Source: Frateuria sp. Soil773 (lineage in GTDB: Bacteria; Pseudomonadota; Gammaproteobacteria; Xanthomonadales; Rhodanobacteraceae). Taken from it: DNA of 64,000 nt. The notes under the pieces are model-generated. The model was not told the origin of the DNA. It ran no database searches and saw only the letters and a program-made list of their open reading frames with translations. This document shows, piece after piece, positions 38,221 to 47,109 of this stretch (its first letter is position 1; every line of letters begins with the position of its first letter). The position numbers and the translations under genes were made by a program. The DNA lies in assembly GCF_001428405.1 (NCBI RefSeq), contig NZ_LMSL01000038.1, forward strand, positions 528-64,527, in the 5' to 3' direction.

Positions 38221-39516
38221 TCAGCGCTTGTCGGCGGGCACGTAGTCGCGCACGTCGGCGCCGGTGTAGATCTGGCGCGGGCGGCCGATGCGCGATCCCG
38301 GGGTCTCGTGCTGCTCGATCCAGTGCGCGATCCAGCCGGCGGTGCGCGCGATGGCGAACATCACGGTGAACATCTCGGTCGGGATGCCCAGCGCCTTGTA
38401 GATGATGCCCGAGTAGAAGTCGACGTTCGGGTACAGCTTGCGCTCGACGAAGTATTCGTCCTTCAGCGCCGCCTCCTCCAGCTTCATCGCCACGTCGAGC
38501 AGCGGGTCGTTGACGCCCAGCTCGGCGAGCACCTTGTGGCACATCTCGCGGATGATCTTCGCGCGCGGGTCGAAGTTCTTGTACACGCGGTGGCCGAAGC
38601 CCATCAGGCGGAAGCTGTCGTTCTTGTCCTTGGCGCGCTTGACCGCCGTCTCGACCTTGTCCGGCGAGCCGATCTCCTCGAGCTGCTTGAGCACCGCCTC
38701 GTTGGCGCCGCCGTGCGCCGGGCCCCACAGCGCGGTGATGCCGGCCGCGATCGAGGCGTACGGATTGGCGCCGGTGGAGCCGACCAGCCGCACGGTGGAG
38801 GTGGAGGCGTTCTGCTCGTGGTCGGCGTGCAGGATGAACAGCAGGTCCAGCGCCTTGGCGGCCACCGGGCTCAGTTGCAGCGGTTCGCTCGGCACCTCGA
38901 ACATCATGTGCAGGAAGCGGTCGACGTATTCGAGGTTGTTGCGCGGATAGCGCAGCGGCCAGCCGATCGAGTAGCGGTAGCAGGCGGCGGCGATGGTCGG
39001 CATCTTGGCGATCAGGCGGATCGCGGCCAGCTTGCGGTCTTCCGGGTTCTCCACGTTCAGGTCGTCGTGGTAGAACGCCGACAGCGAGGCGACCGAGGCG
39101 GCCAGCATGGCCATCGGGTGCGCGTCGTGGTGGAAGCCCTGGAAGAAGTTCTTCAGCGACTCGTGCATCATCGTGTGATGCGTGATCTGGTGCTCGAAGC
39201 CGCTGAACTCGGCCTTGTTCGGCAGCTCGCCGTTGAGCAGCAGGTAGGCCACCTCCAGGAAGCTGGACTTCTCCGCCAGTTGCTCGATCGGGTAGCCGCG
39301 GTACAGCAGCACGCCCTGGTCGCCGTCGATGTAGGTGATCGCGCTCTTGGTGCTGGCGGTGCTGCCGTAGCCCGGGTCGTAGGTGAAGTGACCGGTGTCC
39401 TTGTACAACGGGCTGATGTCGATGCAGGCCGGGCCCAGCGTGCCGCTGATCAGGGGCAGCTCGGTGCTGCGGTTGCTCGACTCGTCGACCAGCTTGACGA
39501 CCTTGGGATCGGACAC
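38221..39516 (-). CDS. gltA: Citrate synthase
   Basis: A 431 aa citrate synthase, the entry enzyme of the citric acid cycle (oxaloacetate plus acetyl-CoA). The three catalytic residues lie in the segments [25 protein letters not shown] and NVDFYSGI, and the [15 protein letters not shown] motif binds CoA. Length and N-terminal domain fit the hexameric type regulated by NADH in gram-negative bacteria. The start is a GTG at 39516 behind a perfect AAGGAGG at five bases; ATG codons further upstream would add a segment absent from the family. Confidence 0.97.
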   Translation of the reverse strand: MSDPKVVKLVDESSNRSTELPLISGTLGPACIDISPLYKDTGHFTYDPGYGSTASTKSAITYIDGDQGVLLYRGYPIEQLAEKSSFLEVAYLLLNGELPNKAEFSGFEHQITHHTMMHESLKNFFQGFHHDAHPMAMLAASVASLSAFYHDDLNVENPEDRKLAAIRLIAKMPTIAAACYRYSIGWPLRYPRNNLEYVDRFLHMMFEVPSEPLQLSPVAAKALDLLFILHADHEQNASTSTVRLVGSTGANPYASIAAGITALWGPAHGGANEAVLKQLEEIGSPDKVETAVKRAKDKNDSFRLMGFGHRVYKNFDPRAKIIREMCHKVLAELGVNDPLLDVAMKLEEAALKDEYFVERKLYPNVDFYSGIIYKALGIPTEMFTVMFAIARTAGWIAHWIEQHETPGSRIGRPRQIYTGADVRDYVPADKR

Positions 39517-39621
39517 GGGAACCTCCTTCGCAGATGTCACCGCCGGGGCATCCGGATAACGACGCCAGCCGGCAAGGGAATGGGGCATCGCGCCGGGGAA
39601 AGCGAACGATGCAACCTGCGC

Positions 39622-39650
39622 ATTATCGCACAACGCCGGATGAACATCCG
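39622..39650 (-). promoter_or_regulatory. gltA promoter with overlapping dyad
   Basis: On the minus strand the extended -10 element TGCGATAAT (39622-39630) lies about 105 bases before the gltA GTG. Just upstream, CGGATG-AA-CATCCG (39637-39650) is a perfect 6-2-6 palindrome placed near where a -35 box would be, and a further CGGATG lies at 39655-39660. No good -35 hexamer is present, so an activator or repressor may bind here. Confidence 0.55.
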
Positions 39651-39681
39651 TAGGCGGATGGTCGAACGGCGGACGCGAAAA

Positions 39682-39713
39682 GACACGGGGCGAGCCGCTG
39701 CCCGCCCCGTGTC
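39682..39713 (-). terminator. Rho-independent terminator of rpmE2
   Basis: On the minus strand GACACGGGGCG pairs perfectly with CGCCCCGTGTC over 11 bp across a 10-base loop and is followed by TTTTCG. It lies 54 bases after the rpmE2 stop, in the gap before gltA. Confidence 0.85.
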
Positions 39714-39767
39714 CGGATTCCGGTCGTCACCGTGCCGCGCCCTGCGGGCGGCGGATCGCTTCGGCGC

Positions 39768-40013
39768 TTACTTCTGCGCGTAGCGGCGACGGAACTTGTC
39801 GACGCGGCCGCCCACGTCCAGCGTCTTCTGCTTGCCGGTGTAGAACGGGTGCGAATGGCTGGAGATATCCACCTTGATCAGCGGGTACTCGTTGCCGTCT
39901 TCCCACTTGACGGTTTCCTTGGTGGCGATCGTCGAGCGCGTCAGGAACGCGAAGTCGGACGACAGGTCCTGGAACACCACCTGGCGGTAATTCGGATGGA
40001 TATCGGGCTTCAT
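39768..40013 (-). CDS. rpmE2: 50S ribosomal protein L31 type B (zinc-free)
   Basis: An 81 aa ribosomal protein of the C-minus type. It starts [16 protein letters not shown] and has the type B signature [10 protein letters not shown], but contains no cysteine at all, so it lacks the CxxC zinc site of ordinary L31. In many bacteria this form replaces the zinc-binding form under zinc starvation and is repressed by Zur; no clear Zur box is visible in the 5' region here, so it may be the everyday L31 of this organism. It has its own promoter and terminator. Confidence 0.95.
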   Translation of the reverse strand: MKPDIHPNYRQVVFQDLSSDFAFLTRSTIATKETVKWEDGNEYPLIKVDISSHSHPFYTGKQKTLDVGGRVDKFRRRYAQK

Positions 40014-40045
40014 GACGGACTCAAAGCGTGCGTGAAAAGAGCGGC

Positions 40046-40075
40046 ATTGTAGCGAACCCGGCCGCCGCATGGCAA
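40046..40075 (-). promoter_or_regulatory. Sigma-70-type promoter of rpmE2
   Basis: On the minus strand TTGCCA (40070-40075) and TACAAT (40046-40051) are separated by 18 bases; each matches consensus at five of six positions. The start site would be about 26 bases before the rpmE2 ATG, which fits a highly expressed ribosomal-protein gene. Confidence 0.75.
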
Positions 40076-40109
40076 GCCGGATCAGGGGCTTGCGGCGGCC
40101 GGCGGCGGG

Positions 40110-41039
40110 CTACGCGCCCAGCGCCCGCCGCACCATCGCGGCGAAGCGCGGCTGGTCCAGCTCCAGCACCACCCGCGCGTTCGCCGGCCGGGCCAGCCGG
40201 CCGGTCCAGTCGACCACGGTGGCGCCGCGGGTCAGCCGGCCGTCCAGTTCCACCGCCACGTGGCGCGATTCGCTGCGCAGCACCAGCGACGGGTCGATCG
40301 CCACCGCCATCGCCAGCGCGTCGGCGGCGATGACGCCGCGGCGGCCGCGCTCGCGGTTGGTGTTGCGCGCCACCTGGCAGATCCTGCCGTAGAAGTCCGC
40401 GCGATGGTCGCCGGCGGCGAGCCAGGCGTCGAATTCGTCCTCGTCGAAGGCGTGGCGCAGGGTCAGTTCCCAGTCGACCAGGTCGAACTGCGGGAACGCA
40501 CCGAACACCACGTGCGCCGCCTCCGGGTCGAAGCCGATGTTGAATTCGGCCGGCAGCGTGCCGGTGTTGCCGTGCCCGTTCACCGCGCCGCCCATCACCA
40601 CCAGGCGCGCCACGCGCTCGGGCAGGCTCGGGTCCAGCCGCAGCGCCAGCGCGAGGTTGGTCAGGGGGGCCAGCGCCACCAGGGTCAGCTCGCCCGGCCG
40701 CTCGCGGGTCAGCCGCAGCAGCGCCAGCGCGGCCTGCTCCGCCGCCGCAGCCGATGCCGGCGCGGCGAAGCCGACGTCGCCGAAGCCGTCCCGGCCGTGC
40801 ACGAAGGCGGCGTCCTCTTCCGGCGCGCGCACCAGCGGCGACGGGCAACCGGCGAACACCGGCGTCCGCGCCTTCACCAGGTCAACCAGCACGCAGGCGT
40901 TGCGCACGGTATGCGCCAGGCCGACGTTGCCGGCGGCCACGCTCAGGCCGGCGACGTCGGCATGCTCGTAGGCCATCAGGATCGCCAGCGCGTCGTCCAC
41001 GCCGGGGTCGGTATCGATCAGCAATTGCGGTCGGGTCAT
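40110..41039 (-). CDS. Nucleoside hydrolase (IunH/Rih family)
   Basis: A 309 aa cytoplasmic N-ribohydrolase that splits nucleosides into base and ribose. The calcium-binding signature DTDPGVDDA starts at Asp9, with further site residues in APLTNLALAL, VVMGGAVNGHGN, EFNIGFDPEAA and IAADALAMAVAIDP. Specificity for pyrimidine or purine nucleosides cannot be decided. No strong ribosome-binding site precedes the ATG at 41039. It follows recG on the same strand after 83 bases and may be read from the same transcript. Confidence 0.92.
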   Translation of the reverse strand: MTRPQLLIDTDPGVDDALAILMAYEHADVAGLSVAAGNVGLAHTVRNACVLVDLVKARTPVFAGCPSPLVRAPEEDAAFVHGRDGFGDVGFAAPASAAAAEQAALALLRLTRERPGELTLVALAPLTNLALALRLDPSLPERVARLVVMGGAVNGHGNTGTLPAEFNIGFDPEAAHVVFGAFPQFDLVDWELTLRHAFDEDEFDAWLAAGDHRADFYGRICQVARNTNRERGRRGVIAADALAMAVAIDPSLVLRSESRHVAVELDGRLTRGATVVDWTGRLARPANARVVLELDQPRFAAMVRRALGA

Positions 41040-41122
41040 GAAGCGATGGGATGGCGGAGAATGGATCAGCTTAGCAAAGGAGCGATGCGCGCAGGCCGGC
41101 GCGGAGAGCAGCGCCGCCCGCT

Positions 41123-43234
41123 TCACGCATGCGCATAGCGCGCGGCGCCGCCGATCCAGCGCTCGATCAGGCGTTCCGCCTCGCGCGGATGCCGGGCCAG
41201 CAGGTGCGCGCCGACCTGCTGCACCGCCGGCAGCAGGTGCGCGTCGCGCGCCAGGTCGGCGATGCGGAAGCTGAGCTGGCCGGTCTGGCGCGTGCCCAGC
41301 ACCTCGCCGGGGCCGCGCAGTTCGAGATCCTTCTCGGCGATGCGGAAGCCGTCGCTGGTCTCGCGCATCACCTGCAGCCGCTCGCGCGCAAGTTGGCCCA
41401 GCGGCGGCTGGTACAGCAGCACGCAGTTGGACGCGACCGCGCCGCGACCGACCCGGCCGCGCAACTGATGCAACTGGGCCAGGCCCAGCCGTTCGCTGTT
41501 CTCGATCACCATCAGGCTGGCGTTGGGCACGTCCACGCCCACCTCGATCACCGTGGTGGCGACCAGCACCGCCAGCGCGCCGGCCTTGAAGGCGTCCATC
41601 ACCGCCTGCTTTTCCCTCGGCTTCATGCGGCCGTGGATCAGCCCGACCCGACCGCCGTCCAGTGCCGCGGCCAGCTCCGCGTGCGCCACCTCGGCGGCCT
41701 GCGCGCGCAGTTGCTCGGATTCCTCGATCAGGGTGCACACCCAGTACACCTGCCGCCCTTCGGCGCAGGCCACGCGGATCCGCTCGATCACCTCGGCGCG
41801 GCGCGCGTTGGAAACGGCGACGGTCTGCACCGGCGTGCGTCCCGGCGGCAGTTCGTCGATGGAGGACACGTCCAGGTCCGCATACGCGCTCATCGCCAGC
41901 GTGCGCGGGATCGGCGTCGCGGTCAGCACCAGTTGGTGCGGCACCTGCTCGCCCTCCAGTCCCTTGTCGCGCAGCGCGAGCCGCTGCTGCACGCCGAAGC
42001 GGTGCTGCTCGTCCACGATCACCAGCCCCAGCCGCGCGAACGCCACACCCTCCTGCATCAACGCATGCGTGCCGACCACCACCGGCGCGCCCTCCAGCAC
42101 GCGCTGCAGGGCCTGCTTGCGCGCCCTGCCCTGCACCTTGCCGGCCAGCCACTCCACCGCTACGCCGAGCGGCTCCAGCCAATGCCGGAAATTGCGCAGG
42201 TGCTGCTCGGCCAGCAGCTCGGTCGGCGCCATCAGCGCGACCTGGTAGCCGGACGCCACGGCGGCCAGCGCGGCCAGCGCTGCGACCACCGTCTTGCCAG
42301 AGCCGACGTCGCCCTGCACCAGCCGCAGCATCGGCTTGGGCTGCGACATATCGGCCGCGACCTCCCGCGCCACCCGCTGCTGCGCGGCGGTCAGCCGGAA
42401 CGGCAGGCCCGCCAGCAATTGCCGGCGCAGGTCGTCCGGCCCGTCGAACACCGGCGAGCGCCGCCGGCGCACCGCCGCGCGCATGCGCCGCAGGCTGAGG
42501 TGCTGGGTCAGCAGTTCCTCGAAGGCGAGCCGCTGCTGGGCCGGATGCCGGCCCAGGGTGAGCTGCCCAAGATGCGCGTCCGGCGGCGGCCGGTGCACGT
42601 AGAGCAGCGCCTCGCGCAGCGAGCCCAGCCCGTGCTCGGCGCACAGCGCCGGCGGGATCAGCTCCAGCCGCGCCTCGTCCGGCAGCAGGGCCAGCGCCTT
42701 GGCGATCACCGCGGCCAGGCGCTTCTGCCCCAGCCCCTCGGTGGTCGGGTAGACCGGGCTCAGCGCCTCGTCGACCGTCGCCAGCTCGTCCGCGGCCAGC
42801 CGCTGGTACTGCGGATGCACCATCTCCAGCCCCTGCGCGCCATGGCGCACTTCGCCGTAGCAGAGCAGCCGGGTGCCGGGCTGCAACTGCTCGACCTGGG
42901 CGCGGCGGAAATGGAAGAAGCGCAGCACCAGGGTCCGGCGCGAATCGTCGCCGATCGCTACCTTCAGTTGCGGCCGGTAGCGGAACCCGCGCTCGACCGC
43001 CTCGACCACGCCCGCCACCTGGGCCCGCTCGCCGGCGCGCAGGTCCGCGATCGCGCTGACCCGGGTCCGGTCCTCGTAGCGCAGCGGCAGGTGGAACCAC
43101 AGATCCTGCACGCGTTCCAGCCCGAGCCGCGCCAGGGTCTCGGCCAGGGCCGGCCCGACGCCGTGCAGCGCGGCCACCGGCATCAGGCCGGGATCGTCCG
43201 GCACGGCGGGGGAACGGGAAGGTCGAACAGGCAT
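41123..43234 (-). CDS. recG: ATP-dependent DNA helicase RecG
   Basis: A 703 aa branch-migration helicase that reverses stalled forks and processes recombination junctions. An N-terminal wedge/OB domain (about 20-230) binds the junction; the helicase core shows Walker A GDVGSGKTVVA, the RecG-specific DEQHRFGVQQR motif II, TATPIPRTLAM motif III, and the C-terminal GRGAVASNCVLLY and TSDGFRIAEKDLELRGPGE motifs. Full length. A later ATG (18 codons in) is an alternative start; neither has a clear ribosome-binding site. Confidence 0.97.
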   Translation of the reverse strand: MPVRPSRSPAVPDDPGLMPVAALHGVGPALAETLARLGLERVQDLWFHLPLRYEDRTRVSAIADLRAGERAQVAGVVEAVERGFRYRPQLKVAIGDDSRRTLVLRFFHFRRAQVEQLQPGTRLLCYGEVRHGAQGLEMVHPQYQRLAADELATVDEALSPVYPTTEGLGQKRLAAVIAKALALLPDEARLELIPPALCAEHGLGSLREALLYVHRPPPDAHLGQLTLGRHPAQQRLAFEELLTQHLSLRRMRAAVRRRRSPVFDGPDDLRRQLLAGLPFRLTAAQQRVAREVAADMSQPKPMLRLVQGDVGSGKTVVAALAALAAVASGYQVALMAPTELLAEQHLRNFRHWLEPLGVAVEWLAGKVQGRARKQALQRVLEGAPVVVGTHALMQEGVAFARLGLVIVDEQHRFGVQQRLALRDKGLEGEQVPHQLVLTATPIPRTLAMSAYADLDVSSIDELPPGRTPVQTVAVSNARRAEVIERIRVACAEGRQVYWVCTLIEESEQLRAQAAEVAHAELAAALDGGRVGLIHGRMKPREKQAVMDAFKAGALAVLVATTVIEVGVDVPNASLMVIENSERLGLAQLHQLRGRVGRGAVASNCVLLYQPPLGQLARERLQVMRETSDGFRIAEKDLELRGPGEVLGTRQTGQLSFRIADLARDAHLLPAVQQVGAHLLARHPREAERLIERWIGGAARYAHA

Positions 43235-43315
43235 GGCGGCTAGCCTAGCCGAGCATCCGGCGCCGACCCAGCGTGGGCCTCCGGTTGGCGCGTCGGCGCA
43301 TGCCGGCCCGCGCGA

Positions 43316-43699
43316 TCAGCCCAGCACCATCACCGCATCGACCTCGACCTGCGCACCCTTGGGCAGGCCGGCGACCTCGATGGTGGAGCGCGCCGGGTAC
43401 GGCTGCTGGAAGTACTCGGCCATCACCGCGTTGACCGCGGCGAAGTTGGCCAGGTCGGTGACGTAGATGCCCACGCGCACGATCTGCGCCAGCGAGCCGC
43501 CGGCGGCCTGCGCGACCGCCGCGAGGTTGTCGAACACGCGGCGGGTCTGCGTGGCGATGTCGCCGTCGACCAGGGCGCCGGTGGCCGGGTCCAGCGGGAT
43601 CTGGCCGGAGAAGTAGACGGTGTCGCCGGCGCGCACGGCCTGCGAATACGGCCCGATCGCGGCGGGCGCCTGCTCGGTGTGGATGATGCTGTGGGACAT
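43316..43699 (-). CDS. ridA: RidA family enamine/imine deaminase
   Basis: A 127 aa RidA protein (YjgF/YER057c/UK114 family) that hydrolyses reactive 2-aminoacrylate and related enamines. Signatures are [20 protein letters not shown] near the N-terminus, the catalytic arginine in [15 protein letters not shown] and the C-terminal VEVDAVMVL. Trimeric in other bacteria. It lies between recG and the cysteine hydrolase gene on the same strand; ridA next to spoT and recG is a familiar neighbourhood in this bacterial group. Confidence 0.95.
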   Translation of the reverse strand: MSHSIIHTEQAPAAIGPYSQAVRAGDTVYFSGQIPLDPATGALVDGDIATQTRRVFDNLAAVAQAAGGSLAQIVRVGIYVTDLANFAAVNAVMAEYFQQPYPARSTIEVAGLPKGAQVEVDAVMVLG

Positions 43700-43788
43700 G
43701 GCGGAGGCCTCGTGGCGGGTAAGGCCCGCCAGTGTAAACCGGCCACCCGGGTATCCGGCCAGCGCATGCCCGGCCGGAACGCTGCCGG

Positions 43789-44325
43789 TCAGAACGCGAT
43801 CACGTCGTGCGCGGCGATGCCGACCCGGGTGCCCGGATAGCGCAGGCCGGCGAAGTAGCCGTTGACGTGCGCCACGATCTGCTCGCCGCTCATCGCCACG
43901 CCGCCGAAGGCGCTGTCCGCGGTGGTGTGGGCGTCGCCGGCCAGCAGCACCTCGTAGCCGTCCGCCGCGGCCCGCTGCGCCGTGGTGCGGATGCAGTAGT
44001 CGCTCTGCGCGCCGGCCACGACCAGGCGCCGTGCGCCCATCCCTTCCAGCACCTCGCGCAGTGGCGTGTCGGCGAAGGAATCCCAGCAGGTCTTGAATAC
44101 GCGCACCTCGAGCGGCGCCGGATCGAGCCCGTCCACCCACTGCCAGAGCGGGCTGCCGCGCGGCATGTACTCGTCCTCGTGCTGCACCCACACCACCGGC
44201 ACCGCGGCGGCGCGCGCGCGTTCCACCAGGGCGCGGGTGCGCGCCACCACGCCGTCGGCGTCGAAGCAGCCTTCGAGCACGCCGGCCTGCAGGTCGATGA
44301 CGATCAGTGCGGTAGCGGCAGTCAT
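43789..44325 (-). CDS. Isochorismatase-like cysteine hydrolase
   Basis: A 178 aa soluble hydrolase of the isochorismatase/nicotinamidase superfamily. The catalytic triad is visible as Asp11 (VIDLQ), Lys78 (VFKTCWDSF) and Cys111 (QSDYCIRTT). Such enzymes hydrolyse amides (nicotinamide, ureidoacrylate, carbamoylsarcosine) or enol ethers. The substrate is not deducible. The ATG at 44325 is used; an in-frame TTG two codons earlier is unlikely. It starts ten bases after the spoT stop, so it is probably in the spoT operon, inserted before ridA. Confidence 0.88.
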   Translation of the reverse strand: MTAATALIVIDLQAGVLEGCFDADGVVARTRALVERARAAAVPVVWVQHEDEYMPRGSPLWQWVDGLDPAPLEVRVFKTCWDSFADTPLREVLEGMGARRLVVAGAQSDYCIRTTAQRAAADGYEVLLAGDAHTTADSAFGGVAMSGEQIVAHVNGYFAGLRYPGTRVGIAAHDVIAF

Positions 44326-44335
44326 GGGCAAGGGC

Positions 44336-46504
44336 TCAGATCGGATAGCGGTAGGCGCCGCTGACCACGCCGGTGCGGCGCACGCGGCGGATCACGTCGG
44401 CGAGGTGCTTGCGGTTCTTCACTTCCATCGTGAACAGCATGGTGGCGGCGGCGGCGTCGCGCTCGACGTATTCCACGTTCTCGATGTTCGAGTCGGCGGC
44501 GGCGATAGCCGCCGCCACGGTGGCCAGCACGCCGGGGCGGTTGATCACCTCGATGCGCAGCTCGGCGCGGTAGTCGCCCTGCACCTCGCGGCCCCATTCG
44601 ATCGCCACGCAGCGCTCGGGCGACTTGCGCAGCTCCACCACGTTCGGGCATTCGACCCGGTGCACCACGATGCCCTTGCCCGACGACAGGTAGCCGATGA
44701 TCTCGTCGCCCGGCAGCGGATGGCAGCAGTTGCCGAAGCTGAGCACGCCGCGCTCGGCGCCGGTGATGCGGATCTTCTCGCTGGCGTGCGGCACCGCCGG
44801 CAGGCCGGCGGCGGCATCGCCACCGCGCGACGCCACCAGTTGCCTCGCCACCTGGTCGGGCATGCGGTTGCCCAGCGCGATGTCGGACAGCAGCTCCTCC
44901 AGCCGGCGCAGCTTGGACTCCTCCAGGAAGCGGTCCAGCACGGCCGGCGGGATCGCGTCGAGGTTGGTGCCCAGCGTGTCCAGCGCGCGGTCCAGCATGC
45001 GGTGGCCGAAATCCACCGCGTCCTCGTGCTGCAGGTGCTTCAGGTACTGGCGGATCGCGGTGCGCGCCTTGCCGGTGACCACGAACTCCAGCCAGGCCGG
45101 GTTCGGCACCGCCGACGGCGCGGTGATGATCTCCACCAGTTGGCCAGATTCCAGCCGCGTGCGCAGCGGCAGCAGCTTCTTGTCCACGCGCGCGGCCACC
45201 GCGTGGTCGCCCACGTCGGTGTGCACGGCGTAGGCGAAATCCAGCGCGGTGGCGTTGCGCGGCAGCGACAGGATGTCGCCGCGCGGCGTGAACAGGTAGA
45301 CCTCGTCCGGGAACAGGTCGATCTTGACGTTCTCGATGAACTCGGCCGACGAGGCGGTGTTCGCCTGGCTGTCGGCCAGCGAGGACAGCCACTCGCGCGC
45401 GCGCGCCTGCGCGCTGTTGGCCGGACCCGAGTCGGTCTTGTAGGCCCAGTGCGCGGCCACGCCGCGCTCGGCCACCGAATCCATCTCGGCGGTGCGGATC
45501 TGCACCTCGATCGGCGCGCCGAACGGCCCCAGCAGCACGGTGTGCAGCGATTGGTAGCCGTTCGCCTTCGGGATCGCGATGAAGTCCTTGAAGCGGCGGT
45601 CCACCGGCTTGTACAGCGCATGCACCGCGCCCAGCGCCATGTAGCAGCTCACCGCGCTATCGACCACCACGCGGAAGCCGTACACATCCATCAGTTGGGC
45701 AAAGCTCTTGTGCTCGCTGCGCATCTTCGAATAGATGCTCCACGGCGACTTGATCCGCCCGACCACGCGGGCCGGCAGATGGTCGGCGGCGAGTCGCGCC
45801 GACAGCGCCGTCTCGATCTTCGCCATCGCCTCGCGGCGGTTGCCGAGCGCGGCGCGGATGCGCTCGCTGATGACGCGGTAGCGGTCCGGATACAGCGAGC
45901 GGAAGCCGAGGTCCTGCAGCTCGGCCTTGAACTTGTTCATGCCCAGCCGCTGCGCGATCGGCGCGTAGATCTCCAGCGTCTCGCGGGCGATGCGGCGGCG
46001 CGAGGAGTTGTCCTTGGCGCCCAGCGTGCGCATGTTGTGCAGGCGGTCGGCCAGCTTGATCAGGATCACCCGGATGTCGCGCGCCATCGCCAGCAGCATC
46101 TTGCGGAAGCTTTCCGCGTCGGCCTCCTGCCGGCTGCTGAAGCGCATCTTGTCCAGCTTGGTGACGCCGTCGACCAGGTCCGCCACGACCTCGCCGAACT
46201 CGCCGGCCAGCGCCTCGCGGCTGAGCGCGGTGTCCTCCAGCGTGTCGTGCAGGATCGCCGCGATGATGGTTTCCGCGTCCAGCCCCAGCTCGGCCAGGAT
46301 GCCCGCCACCGCGACCGGGTGGGTGATGTACGGCTCGCCGCTCTTGCGCGCCTGCCCCGCATGCGCGTGCGCACCCACCTCGTAGGCGCGCAGCACCCGT
46401 GCCACCTGCGCCTCGGGCAGGTAGGCGACGCGTTCTTTAAGGGCAAGGACGTACGGAGGCAGCACGGACGGTTCCACGACTGGGGAAGGCGTGGCCGCTG
46501 GCAA
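44336..46504 (-). CDS. spoT: Bifunctional (p)ppGpp synthetase/hydrolase SpoT
   Basis: A roughly 722 aa stringent-response enzyme. The hydrolase domain has the HD motif HDTLEDT and the IKLADRLHNMRTL helix; the synthetase domain has GRIKSPWSIYSKM, DVYGFRVVV and RFKDFIAIPKANGYQSLHT, where RFKD marks the bifunctional type instead of RelA. TGS (VYLFTPRGDILSLP), helical, zinc-finger-like (GNCCHPLPGDEI) and ACT (VINRPGVLATVAAAIA) domains follow. No ATG gives a complete protein: the frame between the rpoZ stop and the first domain has only TTG (46504), GTG (46477) and GTG (46465). The exact start is therefore uncertain. It follows rpoZ. Confidence 0.93.
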   Translation of the reverse strand: MPAATPSPVVEPSVLPPYVLALKERVAYLPEAQVARVLRAYEVGAHAHAGQARKSGEPYITHPVAVAGILAELGLDAETIIAAILHDTLEDTALSREALAGEFGEVVADLVDGVTKLDKMRFSSRQEADAESFRKMLLAMARDIRVILIKLADRLHNMRTLGAKDNSSRRRIARETLEIYAPIAQRLGMNKFKAELQDLGFRSLYPDRYRVISERIRAALGNRREAMAKIETALSARLAADHLPARVVGRIKSPWSIYSKMRSEHKSFAQLMDVYGFRVVVDSAVSCYMALGAVHALYKPVDRRFKDFIAIPKANGYQSLHTVLLGPFGAPIEVQIRTAEMDSVAERGVAAHWAYKTDSGPANSAQARAREWLSSLADSQANTASSAEFIENVKIDLFPDEVYLFTPRGDILSLPRNATALDFAYAVHTDVGDHAVAARVDKKLLPLRTRLESGQLVEIITAPSAVPNPAWLEFVVTGKARTAIRQYLKHLQHEDAVDFGHRMLDRALDTLGTNLDAIPPAVLDRFLEESKLRRLEELLSDIALGNRMPDQVARQLVASRGGDAAAGLPAVPHASEKIRITGAERGVLSFGNCCHPLPGDEIIGYLSSGKGIVVHRVECPNVVELRKSPERCVAIEWGREVQGDYRAELRIEVINRPGVLATVAAAIAAADSNIENVEYVERDAAAATMLFTMEVKNRKHLADVIRRVRRTGVVSGAYRYPI

Positions 46505-46616
46505 GGCTGTGCGCTGCCCGCTCAGGTAACCACCGCGCAGACAGGATCGACCAACGAGACGATGCCGCCGGCTACGGCGGCGCGGCGACTGCGTGTTCGA
46601 CAGCCGCCGTCCTGCA

Positions 46617-46907
46617 TCAGTCGTCCCCGCCCTTGGAGAGGTCGTCGTCCACTTCGGCCGCAGCCCACTCCAGCGCCTCGCGCTCGGCGCGCTCGCGCTC
46701 GGCCTTGTCGATCTCGTCGATGGTGGCCTGGTCGATGCGGCGGTCGGCGATCTCGCGCAGCGCCACCACGGTCGGCTTGTCATGCTCGGGGTTGACCGCC
46801 GGCTCGGCACCCTTTTCGAGCTGGCGGGCGCGCTTGGTCGCCATCAGGACCAGCTCGAATCGGTTGTCGACCACCTCGAGGCAGTCTTCCACGGTAATGC
46901 GTGCCAT
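46617..46907 (-). CDS. rpoZ: RNA polymerase omega subunit
   Basis: A 96 aa omega subunit that helps fold and assemble the beta-prime subunit and, in E. coli, forms a ppGpp-binding site. The start [20 protein letters not shown] and the ATKRARQL and [11 protein letters not shown] segments are diagnostic. AAGGA precedes the ATG. Unlike E. coli, gmk is not beside it (gmk is at 51647), but spoT follows directly, so enzyme and ppGpp target subunit share a transcript. Confidence 0.97.
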   Translation of the reverse strand: MARITVEDCLEVVDNRFELVLMATKRARQLEKGAEPAVNPEHDKPTVVALREIADRRIDQATIDEIDKAERERAEREALEWAAAEVDDDLSKGGDD

Positions 46908-46948
46908 TGTGAAATCCTTAAGCGTTAAAGCGACTTATAAGGGTTGAC

Positions 46949-46977
46949 AGTGTAGCCAGCCGCCGCTTGGCTGGCAA
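46949..46977 (-). promoter_or_regulatory. Candidate promoter of rpoZ-spoT
   Basis: On the minus strand TTGCCA (46972-46977) is followed after 17 bases by TACACT (46949-46954), about 40 bases before the rpoZ ATG. A second possible -10, TATAAG, lies a little downstream. The -35 hexamer is the same as at pilM and rpmE2. Confidence 0.6.
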
Positions 46978-47109
46978 TGCGGCATGCGCGTATCATGCGC
47001 GGTTTGCTGGCGGCAGGCCCGCCGAAAGACCGCCGAAACCTGTACACATTATAAAACCAAGCGGTACACTTATGCGGCACCCTTCCCCGTAGTGGATCCT
47101 TATACGCCG

